Positions 51,904 through 62,500 of a stretch of DNA of 64,000 nt are shown in pieces. A program made the translations under genes and the position numbers. The DNA comes from JANXQG01 sp964615095 (GTDB taxonomy: Bacteria; Planctomycetota; Planctomycetia; Pirellulales; Thermoguttaceae): the NCBI GenBank assembly GCA_964615095.1, contig CAZTPX010000033.1:1-64000 (forward strand), in the 5' to 3' direction. The notes beneath the pieces were generated by a model. The model was given only the letters and a program-made list of their open reading frames with translations. It ran no database searches and was not told where the DNA came from. Numbering within the stretch: the stretch's first letter is position 1; every line of letters starts with the position of its first letter.

Positions 51904-54588
51904 ATGGCAACGATCTCTGAGGCGTTGACGGTCGCTCTCCAGCACCATCAAGGCGGCCGGCTGCAAGCTGCCGAGCAGATCTACCGCCAGATTATCGCGA
52001 CCGAACCGAATCAGGCCGATGCGATCCATCTCCTGGGTGTGCTTGCCTACCAGGCGGGCAAGCACGAGATCGCGATCGAAACCATCCATCGAGCCATTGC
52101 GGTGAAGAAGACCGATGCGACCTTCCATTGTAACTTGGGAGAAGCCTATCGTGCCTTGCGCAAGATTCCTGAAGCGGCCGCCTGCTACCGCAGGGCACTG
52201 GAACTGAAGCCGGACTTCGTCCAGGCGCACAACAATTTGGGCGTCCTGTTGCAGGACCAGAAAGAACTGGCGGAGGCAGCCGAGTGTTTCCGCCACGCAC
52301 TGCAACGGAAGCCGGACTACGCGGAGGCGCATAACAACCTGGGTTGTGTGTTGCAGGAACAGGAAAAGCCAGAAGAAGCGGCCGCCTGTTTTCGCCGGGC
52401 GCTGGAACTGAACCCCGGCTATGCCGTGGCCTTCAACAACCTGGGCAATACGTTGAGGAACCTGGGAGAGTTGGCGGAAGCGGCCACCTGCTTCCGCCGC
52501 GCACTGCAACGGAAACCGGACTATATCGAGGCGCACAACAATCTGGGCATCGTCTTGCAGGAACAGGGAAAGGCGGAAGAGGCGGTTGCCTGCTACCGCC
52601 ATGCGCTGGAACTGAATCCCAACCACCCCGCCGTGCATTACAACTTGGGTGTTGTCCATTTCGATCGGGGAAAGCTGGAGGAAGCGGTTGCCTGTTATCG
52701 CCGCGCGCTGCAACTGAATCCGGAGTACGCGGAGGCCCACAACAACCTGGGCTATACGCTCAAGGAACAGGAGAAACTGGAGGAAGCGGTTGCCTGTTTC
52801 CGTCGCGCCCTGGAATTGAAACCGGACTATGCCGAGGCCCACAACAATCTGGCCACTGCCTTGGAGGAGCAGGGAAAGCTGGAGGAAGCGATCGTCTGTT
52901 ACCGCCGCGCCGTGGAATTGAAACCGGACTATGCCGAGGCGCACAACAACCTGGGTCTCGTGTTGCACGAACAAGGGAAAATGGGCGAGGCGCTGGCCTG
53001 TCTCCGCAGGGCACTGGAGCTGAAGCCGCATTATGCCGAAGTCCACAACAATCTCGGTCTCGCCTTGACGAATCAGGAGAAGGTGGAGGAAGCGATCGCG
53101 TCCTACCAGCGGGCAGTGGAACTTCAGCCGGACTTTCCCTTGGCGCACAACAACTTGGGCAAAGCGTTGAAGGCCCGGGAACGGTATGCCGAGGCGCGCG
53201 AGGCTTTCGACAAAGCACGGCAACTCAGCCCGGGCTGGGATCTGCTGCGTCTCAGTTCCGCAGCCATTTGTCCGGCCGTCTTCGAGTGCAGCATGGCAAT
53301 CGACGAGTATCGGGCCGGCCTCCTTGCGCAGGTCAACGACCTTGGGCAAGGGGAATTCAAGTTCGATATTCGGCAACTTGGGGAATCGGCGGCCCAGCCG
53401 CCTTTCAACCTGCTGTACCAGGGAAGGAACGAGCGGCCGATCAAAGAGGCCTGGGCCAGGTTGTTCCGCAACCTGCCAATCCGAGAAACAAAACGCAGCA
53501 GATCGGCGCGTCCTAAACTCGGCCTGGTGGTGACCCAGAAACACGAGCTGATTTTTCTACGATGGTGTACCGAGTTATTGCGACGGATCAAGCCTGACGG
53601 CTGGGAAATCGCCGTTATTTGCTCGCTGGCCGGCGCTCCGCGCGTCGAGACCGACCTGAGCGGCTGCCGTCTGCAACTGCTGCCGATTTCTGGAACGCTC
53701 GGCCGGATTGTGGAGACCGTGCGCGAAGCACGGTTCGACGTGCTGTGTCACTGGGAAACCGGATCGGATCCGACCAACTATTTCCTGCCCTTCTTCCGCT
53801 TGGCGCCGGTACAATGCAATCTTGCGGGCATCCAGGCGACGTCCGGCATCCCGCAGATGGACTATTATCTTTCCAGCGCGTACATCGAACCGGAAGGGGC
53901 CGACGCACACTACAGCGAGAAGCTGCTCCGCGCGCGCAGCCTCTTGGGCTATCACATGCGGCCGCTTCTGCCGGCGGTCCTCAAGCCGCGCGAGGCCTTT
54001 GGCTTTGATGCGGGACAACACCTCTACGTCTGCCCGCAGAACCTCCGCAAGTTCCATCCCGATTTCGATCCGCTCTTGGCCGGCATCCTCCGACAGGACC
54101 CGGCAGGTGTCGTGGTGATCGTGGCAGATCGCGGTGCGTGCGTCACTCCCATGCTCCGCCGGCGATTTGCTAAGACACTTGCCGAAGTGCTGGAGCGCGT
54201 GGTCTTCCTGCCGCATCAATCCTATGCGGATTACCTGTGCCTGGTATCGGCGGCGGACGTGATCTTGGACCCGCTGTATTACAGCGGCGGGACGACGACG
54301 CTGGAGGCGCTTTCGCTGGGCAAACCGATCGTCACCTGGCCTTCGCGGTTCCAGATCGGCCGCGGAGTGCTGGCCAGTTACCGGAAGATGGGGATTGCCG
54401 GTTTTGTGGCCAACGACGCGGCCGAGTACGTGCGGCTGGCCGTGGCCTTGGGAACGGACGCGGAATACCGGCAGGCCGCGGGACGGGAAATCAGCGGGGC
54501 CAGTGGCGAGTTATTCGAAGACCAACAGGCCGTGCAGGAATACGAGCAGGTGTTTACCCGGCTGGTCGAGGAATCGCGCCGAAGTTAA
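51904..54588 (+). CDS. TPR protein with GT41 domain, no. 4
   Basis: 894 residues, the longest of the array, with about thirteen TPR units. Candidate catalytic Lys is K716. Several adjacent TPR units (YRRAxELKPDYAEAHNNLG) differ by only a few residues, as expected for recent unit duplication. GGAATAATCGCT precedes the ATG, with only a weak ribosome site (AAGGA at the preceding bases). Confidence 0.88.
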   Translation: MATISEALTVALQHHQGGRLQAAEQIYRQIIATEPNQADAIHLLGVLAYQAGKHEIAIETIHRAIAVKKTDATFHCNLGEAYRALRKIPEAAACYRRALELKPDFVQAHNNLGVLLQDQKELAEAAECFRHALQRKPDYAEAHNNLGCVLQEQEKPEEAAACFRRALELNPGYAVAFNNLGNTLRNLGELAEAATCFRRALQRKPDYIEAHNNLGIVLQEQGKAEEAVACYRHALELNPNHPAVHYNLGVVHFDRGKLEEAVACYRRALQLNPEYAEAHNNLGYTLKEQEKLEEAVACFRRALELKPDYAEAHNNLATALEEQGKLEEAIVCYRRAVELKPDYAEAHNNLGLVLHEQGKMGEALACLRRALELKPHYAEVHNNLGLALTNQEKVEEAIASYQRAVELQPDFPLAHNNLGKALKARERYAEAREAFDKARQLSPGWDLLRLSSAAICPAVFECSMAIDEYRAGLLAQVNDLGQGEFKFDIRQLGESAAQPPFNLLYQGRNERPIKEAWARLFRNLPIRETKRSRSARPKLGLVVTQKHELIFLRWCTELLRRIKPDGWEIAVICSLAGAPRVETDLSGCRLQLLPISGTLGRIVETVREARFDVLCHWETGSDPTNYFLPFFRLAPVQCNLAGIQATSGIPQMDYYLSSAYIEPEGADAHYSEKLLRARSLLGYHMRPLLPAVLKPREAFGFDAGQHLYVCPQNLRKFHPDFDPLLAGILRQDPAGVVVIVADRGACVTPMLRRRFAKTLAEVLERVVFLPHQSYADYLCLVSAADVILDPLYYSGGTTTLEALSLGKPIVTWPSRFQIGRGVLASYRKMGIAGFVANDAAEYVRLAVALGTDAEYRQAAGREISGASGELFEDQQAVQEYEQVFTRLVEESRRS

Positions 54589-54604
54589 TCAGGGTATTGA
54601 TGTT

Positions 54605-56578
54605 ATGCCGAAAATCTCCACAGCCTTGGCGCTTGCCATCCAACACCATCAAGGCGGCCGGTTGCAAGCCGCCGAGCAGATCTATCGGCAGGTCCTTGCG
54701 ATCGAGCCGAATCAGGTCGATGCGATTCATCTTCTCGGCGTGCTTGCGCACCAAATGGGCAAGCACGAGGTTGCCGTCGAGCACATCGCGCGGGCCATCC
54801 GCTTGAAAAGCAGTGAAGCCGCTTTCCATAACAATCTGGGAGAAGCATATCGTGCCTGGGGTAAAACCTCCGAAGCGGTCGCCTCTTATCGCCGGGCGTT
54901 GAAATTGAAGCCGGACTACGCCGAGGCGTCCTATAACCTGGGCAATGCGTTGCGGGACCTGGGAAAACTGGATGAAGCGATCGCCTGTTTCCGCCGGACA
55001 TTGGAACTCAAGCCCGACTATGCGGAGGCGCACAACAATCTCGCCGTCGCCCTCAAGGATCAAGGGAAGGCCGAGGAAGCGCTCGCCTCCTACCGCCGGG
55101 CAGTCGAGCTGAAGCCGAACTATGCCGAGGCGCACAACAATCTGGCCATCGCCCTCAAGGACCAAGGAAAAGCGGAGGAAGCGGTTGCCTTCTACCGTCG
55201 CGCCCTGGAACTGAAGCCGGACTATGCCGAGGCGCACAACAATCTGGGCAACGCGTTGGAGGAGTTGGGACAATCGGACGCTGCGCTCGCCTGCTACCGC
55301 CGGGCGCTCGAGCTGAAGCCGGATTATGCCCAGGCGCACAGCAACCTGGGCAACGCGTTGAAAGAACGGGGCAGGCTGGACGAAGCGATGACTTGCTACC
55401 GCCGGGCCCTGGATTCGAAGCCTAACTATGCTGTGGCGCACTACAACCTGGGCTGCGTCTTGGAGGAATCCGGCGATTTGTCCGGCGCAGAGACTTCCTT
55501 CCGTGCGGCGCTGCAGAACGATCGGCGTTTCGCGGCGGCGCATAAGAAACTCGCGGATCTTTTGCGCGGCAAGCTTCCGCAGCAGGATATGGCCGCCCAG
55601 CGTCAATTACTGGACGACACGCGATTGACCGATGCACAACGGTTGTTGCTGCACTTCGGCCTGGCCCAGGTCCTCGACGCCCGGGGCGAGTATGCCGAGG
55701 CCGCCCAGCACCTCGAACGGGCCAACGCGCTGCAGCTGTCCGATTGGCAAGCGCGGGGTCGGAAGTACAATCTGCCAGGGCACGAGTTGTTCGTTTCCCG
55801 GATGATGGGCGTGTGCATGCCGAGCTTCTTTGCGCGTGTCCGCGACTTCGGCCTGGACAGCGAACTCCCGGTCTTCGTCGTGGGGTTGCCGCGGTCCGGC
55901 ACAACGCTGATCGAGCAGATCTTGGCCAGCCACAGTCAGATTTTCGGCGCGGGGGAACTCAAATTGGCCAACAACACGATGGCCGCGCTCGACGAAGATG
56001 GTACAAGTTCGTTCGAGGGCCTTCGCCACTTGGAACACACGACAGCCCGCCGCCTCGCGTCGCGGCACTTGGAGGAACTGCAGGCATTTAGCCCCACGGC
56101 GCTCCGCATCGTGGACAAGATGCCGGACAACTACTTGTTCTTGGGACTGTTGGCTATTCTGTTTCCACGGGCCAGGTTCATTCATTGCCGCCGCGACTTG
56201 CGCGACGTGGCCGTCTCCTGTTGGATGACGCATTTCCCGGAGATTCGCTGGGCCAATGACCAGCGGCATATCGCCTCCCGATTTCACCAGTACCTGCGCA
56301 TGATGGAGCATTGGCGCACGGTCCTACCGGCGCCTATGCTGGAGGTGGACTACGAAGAGACGGTCGCCGACCTGGAAGGTGTGGCCCGCCGCCTCGTGGA
56401 CTGGTGTGGACTGGAATGGGAGCCCGGTTGCCTGGCGTTCCACCAAGGCAAGCGGGTGGTACGGACGGCCAGCGTCGTTCAGGTTCGGCAGCCGGTCTTC
56501 CGCACGTCGGTGGCAAGGTGGAAGCACTACGAACACGCCTTGGGGCCCCTCTTCGCTCGGCTGGGTTCAACGCCATGA
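54605..56578 (+). CDS. TPR protein with sulfotransferase domain, no. 2
   Basis: 657 residues with nine TPR units and the sulfotransferase loops PRSGTTLIEQILASH (R430) and CRRDLRDVAVSCW. Compared with no. 1 the 3'-phosphate segment has DLRD for DPRD. ATG 54605 is chosen because the MPKISTALALA start aligns with the other members; the frame is open further upstream inside the previous gene. The stop overlaps the next start (ATGA). Confidence 0.87.
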   Translation: MPKISTALALAIQHHQGGRLQAAEQIYRQVLAIEPNQVDAIHLLGVLAHQMGKHEVAVEHIARAIRLKSSEAAFHNNLGEAYRAWGKTSEAVASYRRALKLKPDYAEASYNLGNALRDLGKLDEAIACFRRTLELKPDYAEAHNNLAVALKDQGKAEEALASYRRAVELKPNYAEAHNNLAIALKDQGKAEEAVAFYRRALELKPDYAEAHNNLGNALEELGQSDAALACYRRALELKPDYAQAHSNLGNALKERGRLDEAMTCYRRALDSKPNYAVAHYNLGCVLEESGDLSGAETSFRAALQNDRRFAAAHKKLADLLRGKLPQQDMAAQRQLLDDTRLTDAQRLLLHFGLAQVLDARGEYAEAAQHLERANALQLSDWQARGRKYNLPGHELFVSRMMGVCMPSFFARVRDFGLDSELPVFVVGLPRSGTTLIEQILASHSQIFGAGELKLANNTMAALDEDGTSSFEGLRHLEHTTARRLASRHLEELQAFSPTALRIVDKMPDNYLFLGLLAILFPRARFIHCRRDLRDVAVSCWMTHFPEIRWANDQRHIASRFHQYLRMMEHWRTVLPAPMLEVDYEETVADLEGVARRLVDWCGLEWEPGCLAFHQGKRVVRTASVVQVRQPVFRTSVARWKHYEHALGPLFARLGSTP

Positions 56579-58842
56579 AGATTTCCGAAGCATTGGCGAT
56601 TGCCGTCGGGCACCATCAAAGCGGTCGGCTGCAAGCCGCCGAACAGATCTACCGGCAAGTCCTGGCGGTTGCACCGAATCAAGTCGATGCAATCCATCTC
56701 TTGGGCGTGCTTGCGCACCAAACGGGCAAGCACGAACTGGCCGTCGAATACATAGGACGGGCCATTCGTTTGAACGGCGCCGTGGCCGCTTTCCACAGTA
56801 ATTTGGGGGAAGCTCATCGTGCCTTGGGCAAGGGTTCCGAGGCCGTTGCCTGCTATCGCCGGGCACTGAAACTGAAGCCGGATTATGCCGACGCAGCCTA
56901 CAACCTGGGTAATGTACTGCGGGACCTGGGAAAGCTGGAGGAAGCGGTTGCCTGCTACCGCCGGGCACTAAAGTTGAAGCCCGAGTACGCCGAGGCCTGC
57001 AACAACCTGGGTAATGTGCTCCGGGACCGAAGAAAGTTCGAGGAAGCAGCCGCCTGGTACCGCCGGGCACTTGAGTTGAAGCCGGATTTCGCCGACGTCT
57101 ACAACAACCTGGGCGGCAGCCTCCACATCCAAGGTAATCTGGACGAAGCGGTCGCCTGCTACCGCCGCGCGCTAGAGTTGAAACCGGACTTTGCCGACGC
57201 GCACAACAACCTTGCCGCCACCTTTACGCAGCAGGGGAATCTGGACGAAGCGATTGCCTCTTGCCGCCGGGCCCTGGAATTGAAACCGGATTTTGCCGAG
57301 GCCCACAACAACCTTGCGATTGCCTTCAAGAACGGGCGGCAGTCGGACGAGGCGATTGCCGGCTTCCGCCGGGCAATCGAACTGAAACCGGACTACGCCG
57401 ATGCCTACAACAACCTGGGAAACGTGTTGAAGTTCCGGGACCAGTATGCGCAGGCTAGGGAGACTTACGAGAAGGCCCTGCGATTGAATCCTGACTGGGA
57501 CCTGCTGCGGCTGAGCGTTGCGGCAATCTGCCCGGCGGTCTTCGAAAGCAGCGAGGCGATCGATGAGTACCGGACCGCATTACTGGCGCAAGTCGAGAAC
57601 CTCGCGCGCGGGACGTTCAACGTCGATCTCTCGCAATTGGGCAGTTCGGGCGCCGAACCGCCCTTCAACCTGCTCTACCACGGGAGAGACGACCGGCCCA
57701 TCAAGGAGGCCTGGGCCGGGTTGTTCCGCAACCTGCCCGTCCAGAAAACGGCGCGCAAGCGTTCCCCGCGTCCGAAGCTCGGCCTGGTCGTGACCCAGGG
57801 GCATGAAGGGATCTTCCTCCGCTGGTGTACGGAATTGTTGCGACGAATGCAGCCCAAAGGCTGGGAAATCGTCGTCGTTTGCTGGCAATCTGGAGCGGCA
57901 CGAATCCGGCTCGCCCTGGGCGGCATCGGACTACTGCCGGTTCGCGAGCCGCTGGATCGGGTCGTCAATACCGTGCGCGAGGCCCGCTTCGATGTGCTGT
58001 GCCACTGGGAAACCGGGTCGGATTCGTTCAACTATTTCCTGCCCTACTTCCGCCTGGCGCCGGTACAGTGCAATCTAGCCGGCCTTCAGGCGACCTCCGG
58101 CATTCCGCAGATGGATTATTACCTCTCCAGCGTGTTCATCGAGGCGGAAGGAGCCGACGCGCATTACAGTGAAAAGCTGCTCCGCGCCCGTAGCCTTCTG
58201 GGCTATCACAGTCGGTCCTCCCAGCCGACGGCGGCCAAGCCCCGCGAGGCCTTCGGTTTCCGCGCAGAGCAACACCTCTACGTCTGCCCACAAAACCTCT
58301 GCAAGTTTCATCCGGACTTTGATCCGCTGCTAGCCGGCATCCTGCAAGCGGATCCGGCAGGCGTGGTGGTGCTCGTGGAGGACCGCGGCGCGCGCATAAC
58401 GGCAATGCTCCGCCAACGGTTTGCCCGGACGCTTGCCGACGCGCTTGACCGTATCGTCTTTTTGCCCCGCCTGCCGTACACCGACTACTTGTGCCTGGTA
58501 TCGGCGGCGGACGTGATTTTGGACCCGCTGTATTACAGCGGTGGGACGACGACGCTGGAGGCGTTATCGCTGGGCAAAGCGATCGTCACCTGGCCTTCGC
58601 GGTTCCAGATTGGCCGCAGTGTCTTGGCCAGCTACCGAAAGATGGGGATTGCCGGTTTTGTGGCCAACGACGCAACCGAATACGTGCGGATGGCCGTGGA
58701 CTTGGGGACGGATGCCGAGCGCCGGCGGGCCGCCGAGCGGGAGATCCTGGCGGCCAGCGGGGAGTTGTTCGAAGACCTGGGGGCAGTGCGAGAATACGAG
58801 CAGATCTTCGACCGCCTGGTTGGCGAAGCCTGTGACCGCTAA
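56575..58842 (+). CDS. TPR protein with GT41 domain, no. 5
   Basis: 755 residues with about nine TPR units. It is the most diverged GT41 member: NLCKFHPDF in place of NLRKFHPDF (Lys K577 kept) and a shorter segment around GGIGLLPVREPLDRVV. It is the last array gene. A large inverted repeat starts at its stop codon, and fliS lies convergently beyond it. Confidence 0.88.
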   Translation: MKISEALAIAVGHHQSGRLQAAEQIYRQVLAVAPNQVDAIHLLGVLAHQTGKHELAVEYIGRAIRLNGAVAAFHSNLGEAHRALGKGSEAVACYRRALKLKPDYADAAYNLGNVLRDLGKLEEAVACYRRALKLKPEYAEACNNLGNVLRDRRKFEEAAAWYRRALELKPDFADVYNNLGGSLHIQGNLDEAVACYRRALELKPDFADAHNNLAATFTQQGNLDEAIASCRRALELKPDFAEAHNNLAIAFKNGRQSDEAIAGFRRAIELKPDYADAYNNLGNVLKFRDQYAQARETYEKALRLNPDWDLLRLSVAAICPAVFESSEAIDEYRTALLAQVENLARGTFNVDLSQLGSSGAEPPFNLLYHGRDDRPIKEAWAGLFRNLPVQKTARKRSPRPKLGLVVTQGHEGIFLRWCTELLRRMQPKGWEIVVVCWQSGAARIRLALGGIGLLPVREPLDRVVNTVREARFDVLCHWETGSDSFNYFLPYFRLAPVQCNLAGLQATSGIPQMDYYLSSVFIEAEGADAHYSEKLLRARSLLGYHSRSSQPTAAKPREAFGFRAEQHLYVCPQNLCKFHPDFDPLLAGILQADPAGVVVLVEDRGARITAMLRQRFARTLADALDRIVFLPRLPYTDYLCLVSAADVILDPLYYSGGTTTLEALSLGKAIVTWPSRFQIGRSVLASYRKMGIAGFVANDATEYVRMAVDLGTDAERRRAAEREILAASGELFEDLGAVREYEQIFDRLVGEACDR

Positions 58843-58964
58843 GGACCGGCGAATCAATAACTGTCGCAAGTCAACGCCGTAGGGGTGACTTTAGTCGCCC
58901 TATTGTCGAAGGGGGCGACTAAACTCACCCCCTACAACACGACACTCATTGATTCGCCGGTCCT
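58842..58964. repeat. nested inverted repeat between the TPR array and fliS
   Basis: The outer arms (GGACCGGCGAATCAAT and ATTGATTCGCCGGTCC) are perfect, extended by TGTCG/CGACA. Inside lies a second palindrome, GTAGGGGTGACTTTAGTCGCCC-like to GGGCGACTAAA...CCCCTAC (58879-58935). It sits exactly between two convergent transcription units and may end transcription from both sides. The inner core GACTTTAGTC is shared with the element at 28503-28555. Confidence 0.65.
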
Positions 58965-59023
58965 AAAGGCTGATTTACGCCTTGGCGATGATTCGCGACA
59001 GATCGAAACCGTTTGAAAGGCAA

Positions 59024-59509
59024 TCAGGCCTCGATCGAGAACCCGCCAGCTTGAGTCATGAGGTCCGGGTCGCGACTTTCGACAGGCACGACGCCTGGCG
59101 GCACGCTGCCGAAAGTTGCATACGGCGCATTCACGGCAAGTTTGTCGCATAATTGCCGCCAGGTCTCGCGCTCGATCTCCAGGATGCGGATGGCGTCGGC
59201 CAAACCCTTTGCATCGCGCCGGTGACCGGCCTTCACCAGAGAACGATAGATGAACTCGTAGAGCGCGGAAACGCGTTTGGCCACGTCGCCCCCGGCTTCA
59301 TGATCGATGGCGGCCAGTATTTGGGCCACGATCGCCTGAGCATCGAGCAACGACTGAAGGGCCAAATCGTTGCGACCCTGCTGCCAGAGCTGGCCGGCCC
59401 GGTTGGCCAACCGCAAGGCCCCCTCGATGAGCAACAACTGCAGCCTCTGCGGCGTAGCCGTCTTGACATCCGTAAAGAAGTAATGATCGCGCGCGCTGGA
59501 TGATTGCAC
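59024..59509 (-). CDS. fliS: flagellar secretion chaperone FliS
   Basis: FliS keeps flagellin unfolded in the cytoplasm before export. The 161-residue helical protein shows the family pattern: an early Tyr (DHYFF), TPQRLQLLLIEGALRLANRA, a central helix ALQSLLDAQAIVAQILAAID and LYEFIYRSLVKA. It is slightly longer than usual because of a 30-residue C-terminal tail. The start is GTG 59509 with GGAAGGA upstream. It follows fliD in the same direction by 53 bases. Confidence 0.9.
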   Translation of the reverse strand: MQSSSARDHYFFTDVKTATPQRLQLLLIEGALRLANRAGQLWQQGRNDLALQSLLDAQAIVAQILAAIDHEAGGDVAKRVSALYEFIYRSLVKAGHRRDAKGLADAIRILEIERETWRQLCDKLAVNAPYATFGSVPPGVVPVESRDPDLMTQAGGFSIEA

Positions 59510-59562
59510 TGGTGGTTCCTTCCGTGTTGCTTACTTTCGGCCTTGGCCGGTCGAACATCCCA

Positions 59563-62500
59563 TCAACTGCTTGAGCCGGAGGCCCCGAAATCGGGCGCGA
59601 CCGAGTACATCGCACTGATGACGCTCTGGCTCGATTTCAGCTTCCCGATCGTGAGGTCCATGTTATAGAATTCGGTGTAGAGAAGATTCTGCTCGTCGTC
59701 GAGCCGCTGGTTCATCTGGGTGATCGTCGCCTCGTTGTCGCTGATCTCGCTCTGCAGGGCGGTGCTCTTCGAGGCCAGCAGCGAGTTGTCGTCCTGTCCG
59801 GCAAGCTGGTTGATCAGCGTGTCGAACTGGGCGGAAACGCCGGTTTTCGCGGCCGTGAACATCTGCTGCACGGCCTTGGGGTCGGAATCCCAGGCCGACT
59901 GGAACTGGCTCTGGTCGAAAGTCAACGTGCCGTTGCTTTGGACCGTAATGCCCACGTCGGCCAGCGACTGCACCGGTCCGCTGCCGGCAAACTGGGCGGT
60001 CACCAGTTGCGAAAGCTGCACGTCGAGTTGCAAGGCCGAGGTATCGTTGGACAGTACCGAACCGGTCTCGGTCGTCGTGTTGTAGGCGGTGTCGGTGGTG
60101 AGCTGCGAACGAAAACTATTGTAGTTCGTCACGAAGGTCTGCAGATCCGTGGCGATGTTCGTGCCATCGTTGCCGACAGTAATGGAAACGGGCTCGCCGC
60201 TGGCGCTGTTGATCTGCAACGAGGCGCCGGGCAGCACATTGGTAAAGGTGTTGGACGACGACGTCACCTGGGTGCCGTCACTGGAACCGCCCGACATTGA
60301 GGCGCCGAGGGCCAGGATGGCGTCCTGGCCGTGCGTCATTTCCCGTAGCGACATGCCGGCGATCTGCGAGCCATCGACGATCATGTTGCCGGCCTGGCCG
60401 GACTGCGTAGCCGTCAGCGCCAGGCGATAGGAGCCGCTCGATTCGCCGGCGACGATTTCGGCCGACAGGCCGCCGCCCAGGTTGTTGATGTCGTTTTGCA
60501 GGTCCGTCAAGCTGTCGCCCGCTTTCAAGGTAATCGTCCGGGTAGTCGAGCCGTTGATGGTTTGCGTGCCGTCGACCTTGCTCTCCGTGCCCAGCAGGTT
60601 CAGGTCCGCCGCGGTGGTCGAGTCGCCTTCCGAGACGCTCAGCGTGCCCGTGCCGTGGGCGGTATCCTCCAAAACGATGCCGTCGCCGGTGGAGTTGATG
60701 GTGGCAAGCACGCCCGTGGTGCCGCGGTTGATGGCGTTGATCACGTCGCCGATGGTCTGCATGCTGCTGGTGACCTGGATGGTCGACGTATTGCCGTCGG
60801 TGTCGGTGATTTGGAAGCTGCCCGCGGCCACGCCTGCCCCGCCGTTATAGGAACTGAGCAACGTGTTCTGCGAGACGGTGCGGAGGTGCATGTCGCCGCT
60901 GTTGAGTGTGCCCGTTGTGCTGGAACCGGGGGCGGAGGCCGTGGCGAAGCCGAGCTTCACGGCCGTGTCGAGCTTGTCGCTGCTGCCGTTGTCGGCGACG
61001 TCGCTGTTAGCGGCCGTCAAAGCACCGGTACCGCCGGAACTATCGACCAGTTGGATTCCGTCGCCGGCCGAGTTGACCTCGGCCGTAATGCCCACGGTCT
61101 GGGCGTCTTTGCCGGCGTTGTTGGCCTGGACCGCGTTGTTGATGTCGTCGATCACGCCTTGCAGCGTCGTGGCGCCGGACAGGTCGACATTGACGGAATG
61201 CCCGTTACCGTCGGTGAGCTTCATGTAGCCCAAGGCCCCGACCCCCTGGCCGCCGTTGAGATCGGAAAGCAGTACGGTTTGCAGACCGCCCAGGATGGGG
61301 CTGCCGCTAACGGTGTTGGTCTTGCTGGAACCGACGATCCCCAGGTCGCTGGCGGCGGTGGACCCCGTGGCATTGGAGATCGAAAACGTGTTGCCGCCAT
61401 TCGCGCTGGTCACGGTCGTGTCGGTGACCACCAGGCCCTGACCGGAAATGGTGGCCTGCAACGTGTTGCCGCTCTGGCTGTTGATTTGCTGGATCACACC
61501 GCCCACGGTCGTTTGGCCGGAGAGATCGATCGTGCCCGACTTGCCGTTGTGCAGGGTGTAGTCGATGTCGCCCAGGGAGGATGGATTGATTTGAATGCCC
61601 ATGCCGTCGTTCAGCGACTGAAGCAGCACCGTGTTCAGCCCGCCTGCGATTTCGCCGCCCGTAACTGAAGCGGCGGTAGTGGAATCGACCAATCCCAACT
61701 CGCCGGCGGCGGTGGATCCCGAGGCATTGGAGATCGAAAACGTGTTGCCGGCATTCGCGCTGGTCACGGTCGTGTCGGTGACCACCAGGTTCTGGCCGGA
61801 GAGCGAGGCCTGTAGTTTGCCGTCGCTCTGGCTGTTGATTTGCTGGATGACGTCGTTGAGAGTCGAGTCGCCGTTGAGTTGCGAGAGGTTGATCGTGCCC
61901 CGCGTGCCGTCGTGAAGTGTGTAGTCGATGTCGCCCAAGGAAAAGGGGTTCATCTGTACGCCCATGCCGTCATTCAGGGCACTGAGCTGGACGTTGCTGG
62001 TGAGCTTCAAGATATCCGTGCCGGATACTGAACTTGCCGACGAGTTCGCCGCCAGGTCGACGTTGGCCAGCCCTAGCGAGGCGGCCGTTGTGCCGCCGTC
62101 CACTTCCTGGACGGTAAGGTCCGAAGCGTGCTGGCCCGTAGTGTCGGTCAAGACGATCTCTCCATTGTCGGTCGAGGCGGTGACGCCGATCGTACCTGCG
62201 CTGTTGATCGCCTCGACCACGTCGTCGATGTTCTGGGCGTTGGAGAGGTTGATGACCGCGCTGGCGCCGCTGCGGTCGGTGATGCGAATTTCGCCGGCAG
62301 TGAAACCTTTCCCACCGTTGATTTCGGAGAGGTTGACGCCCTGGTCGACGGTATTGCCGTAACGGAAAGTGAACGTTCCCCCGCCCAAGTCGGCGGTGGC
62401 GCTCTGGAAACTGGAACTCAGCAGTTGCTGGCTCTGGGCCATTTGCAACGGCGTGTATTCATAGGTGCCCTGGGCCGGCGAGCCGGTCACAGTGGCCGAC

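Noticed and set aside
51880..53544. 554-codon open frame on the minus strand inside TPR-GT41 no. 4
   Set aside because: It mirrors the repeated TPR codons of the plus-strand gene and has no domain of its own; similar mirror frames occur in every array gene.
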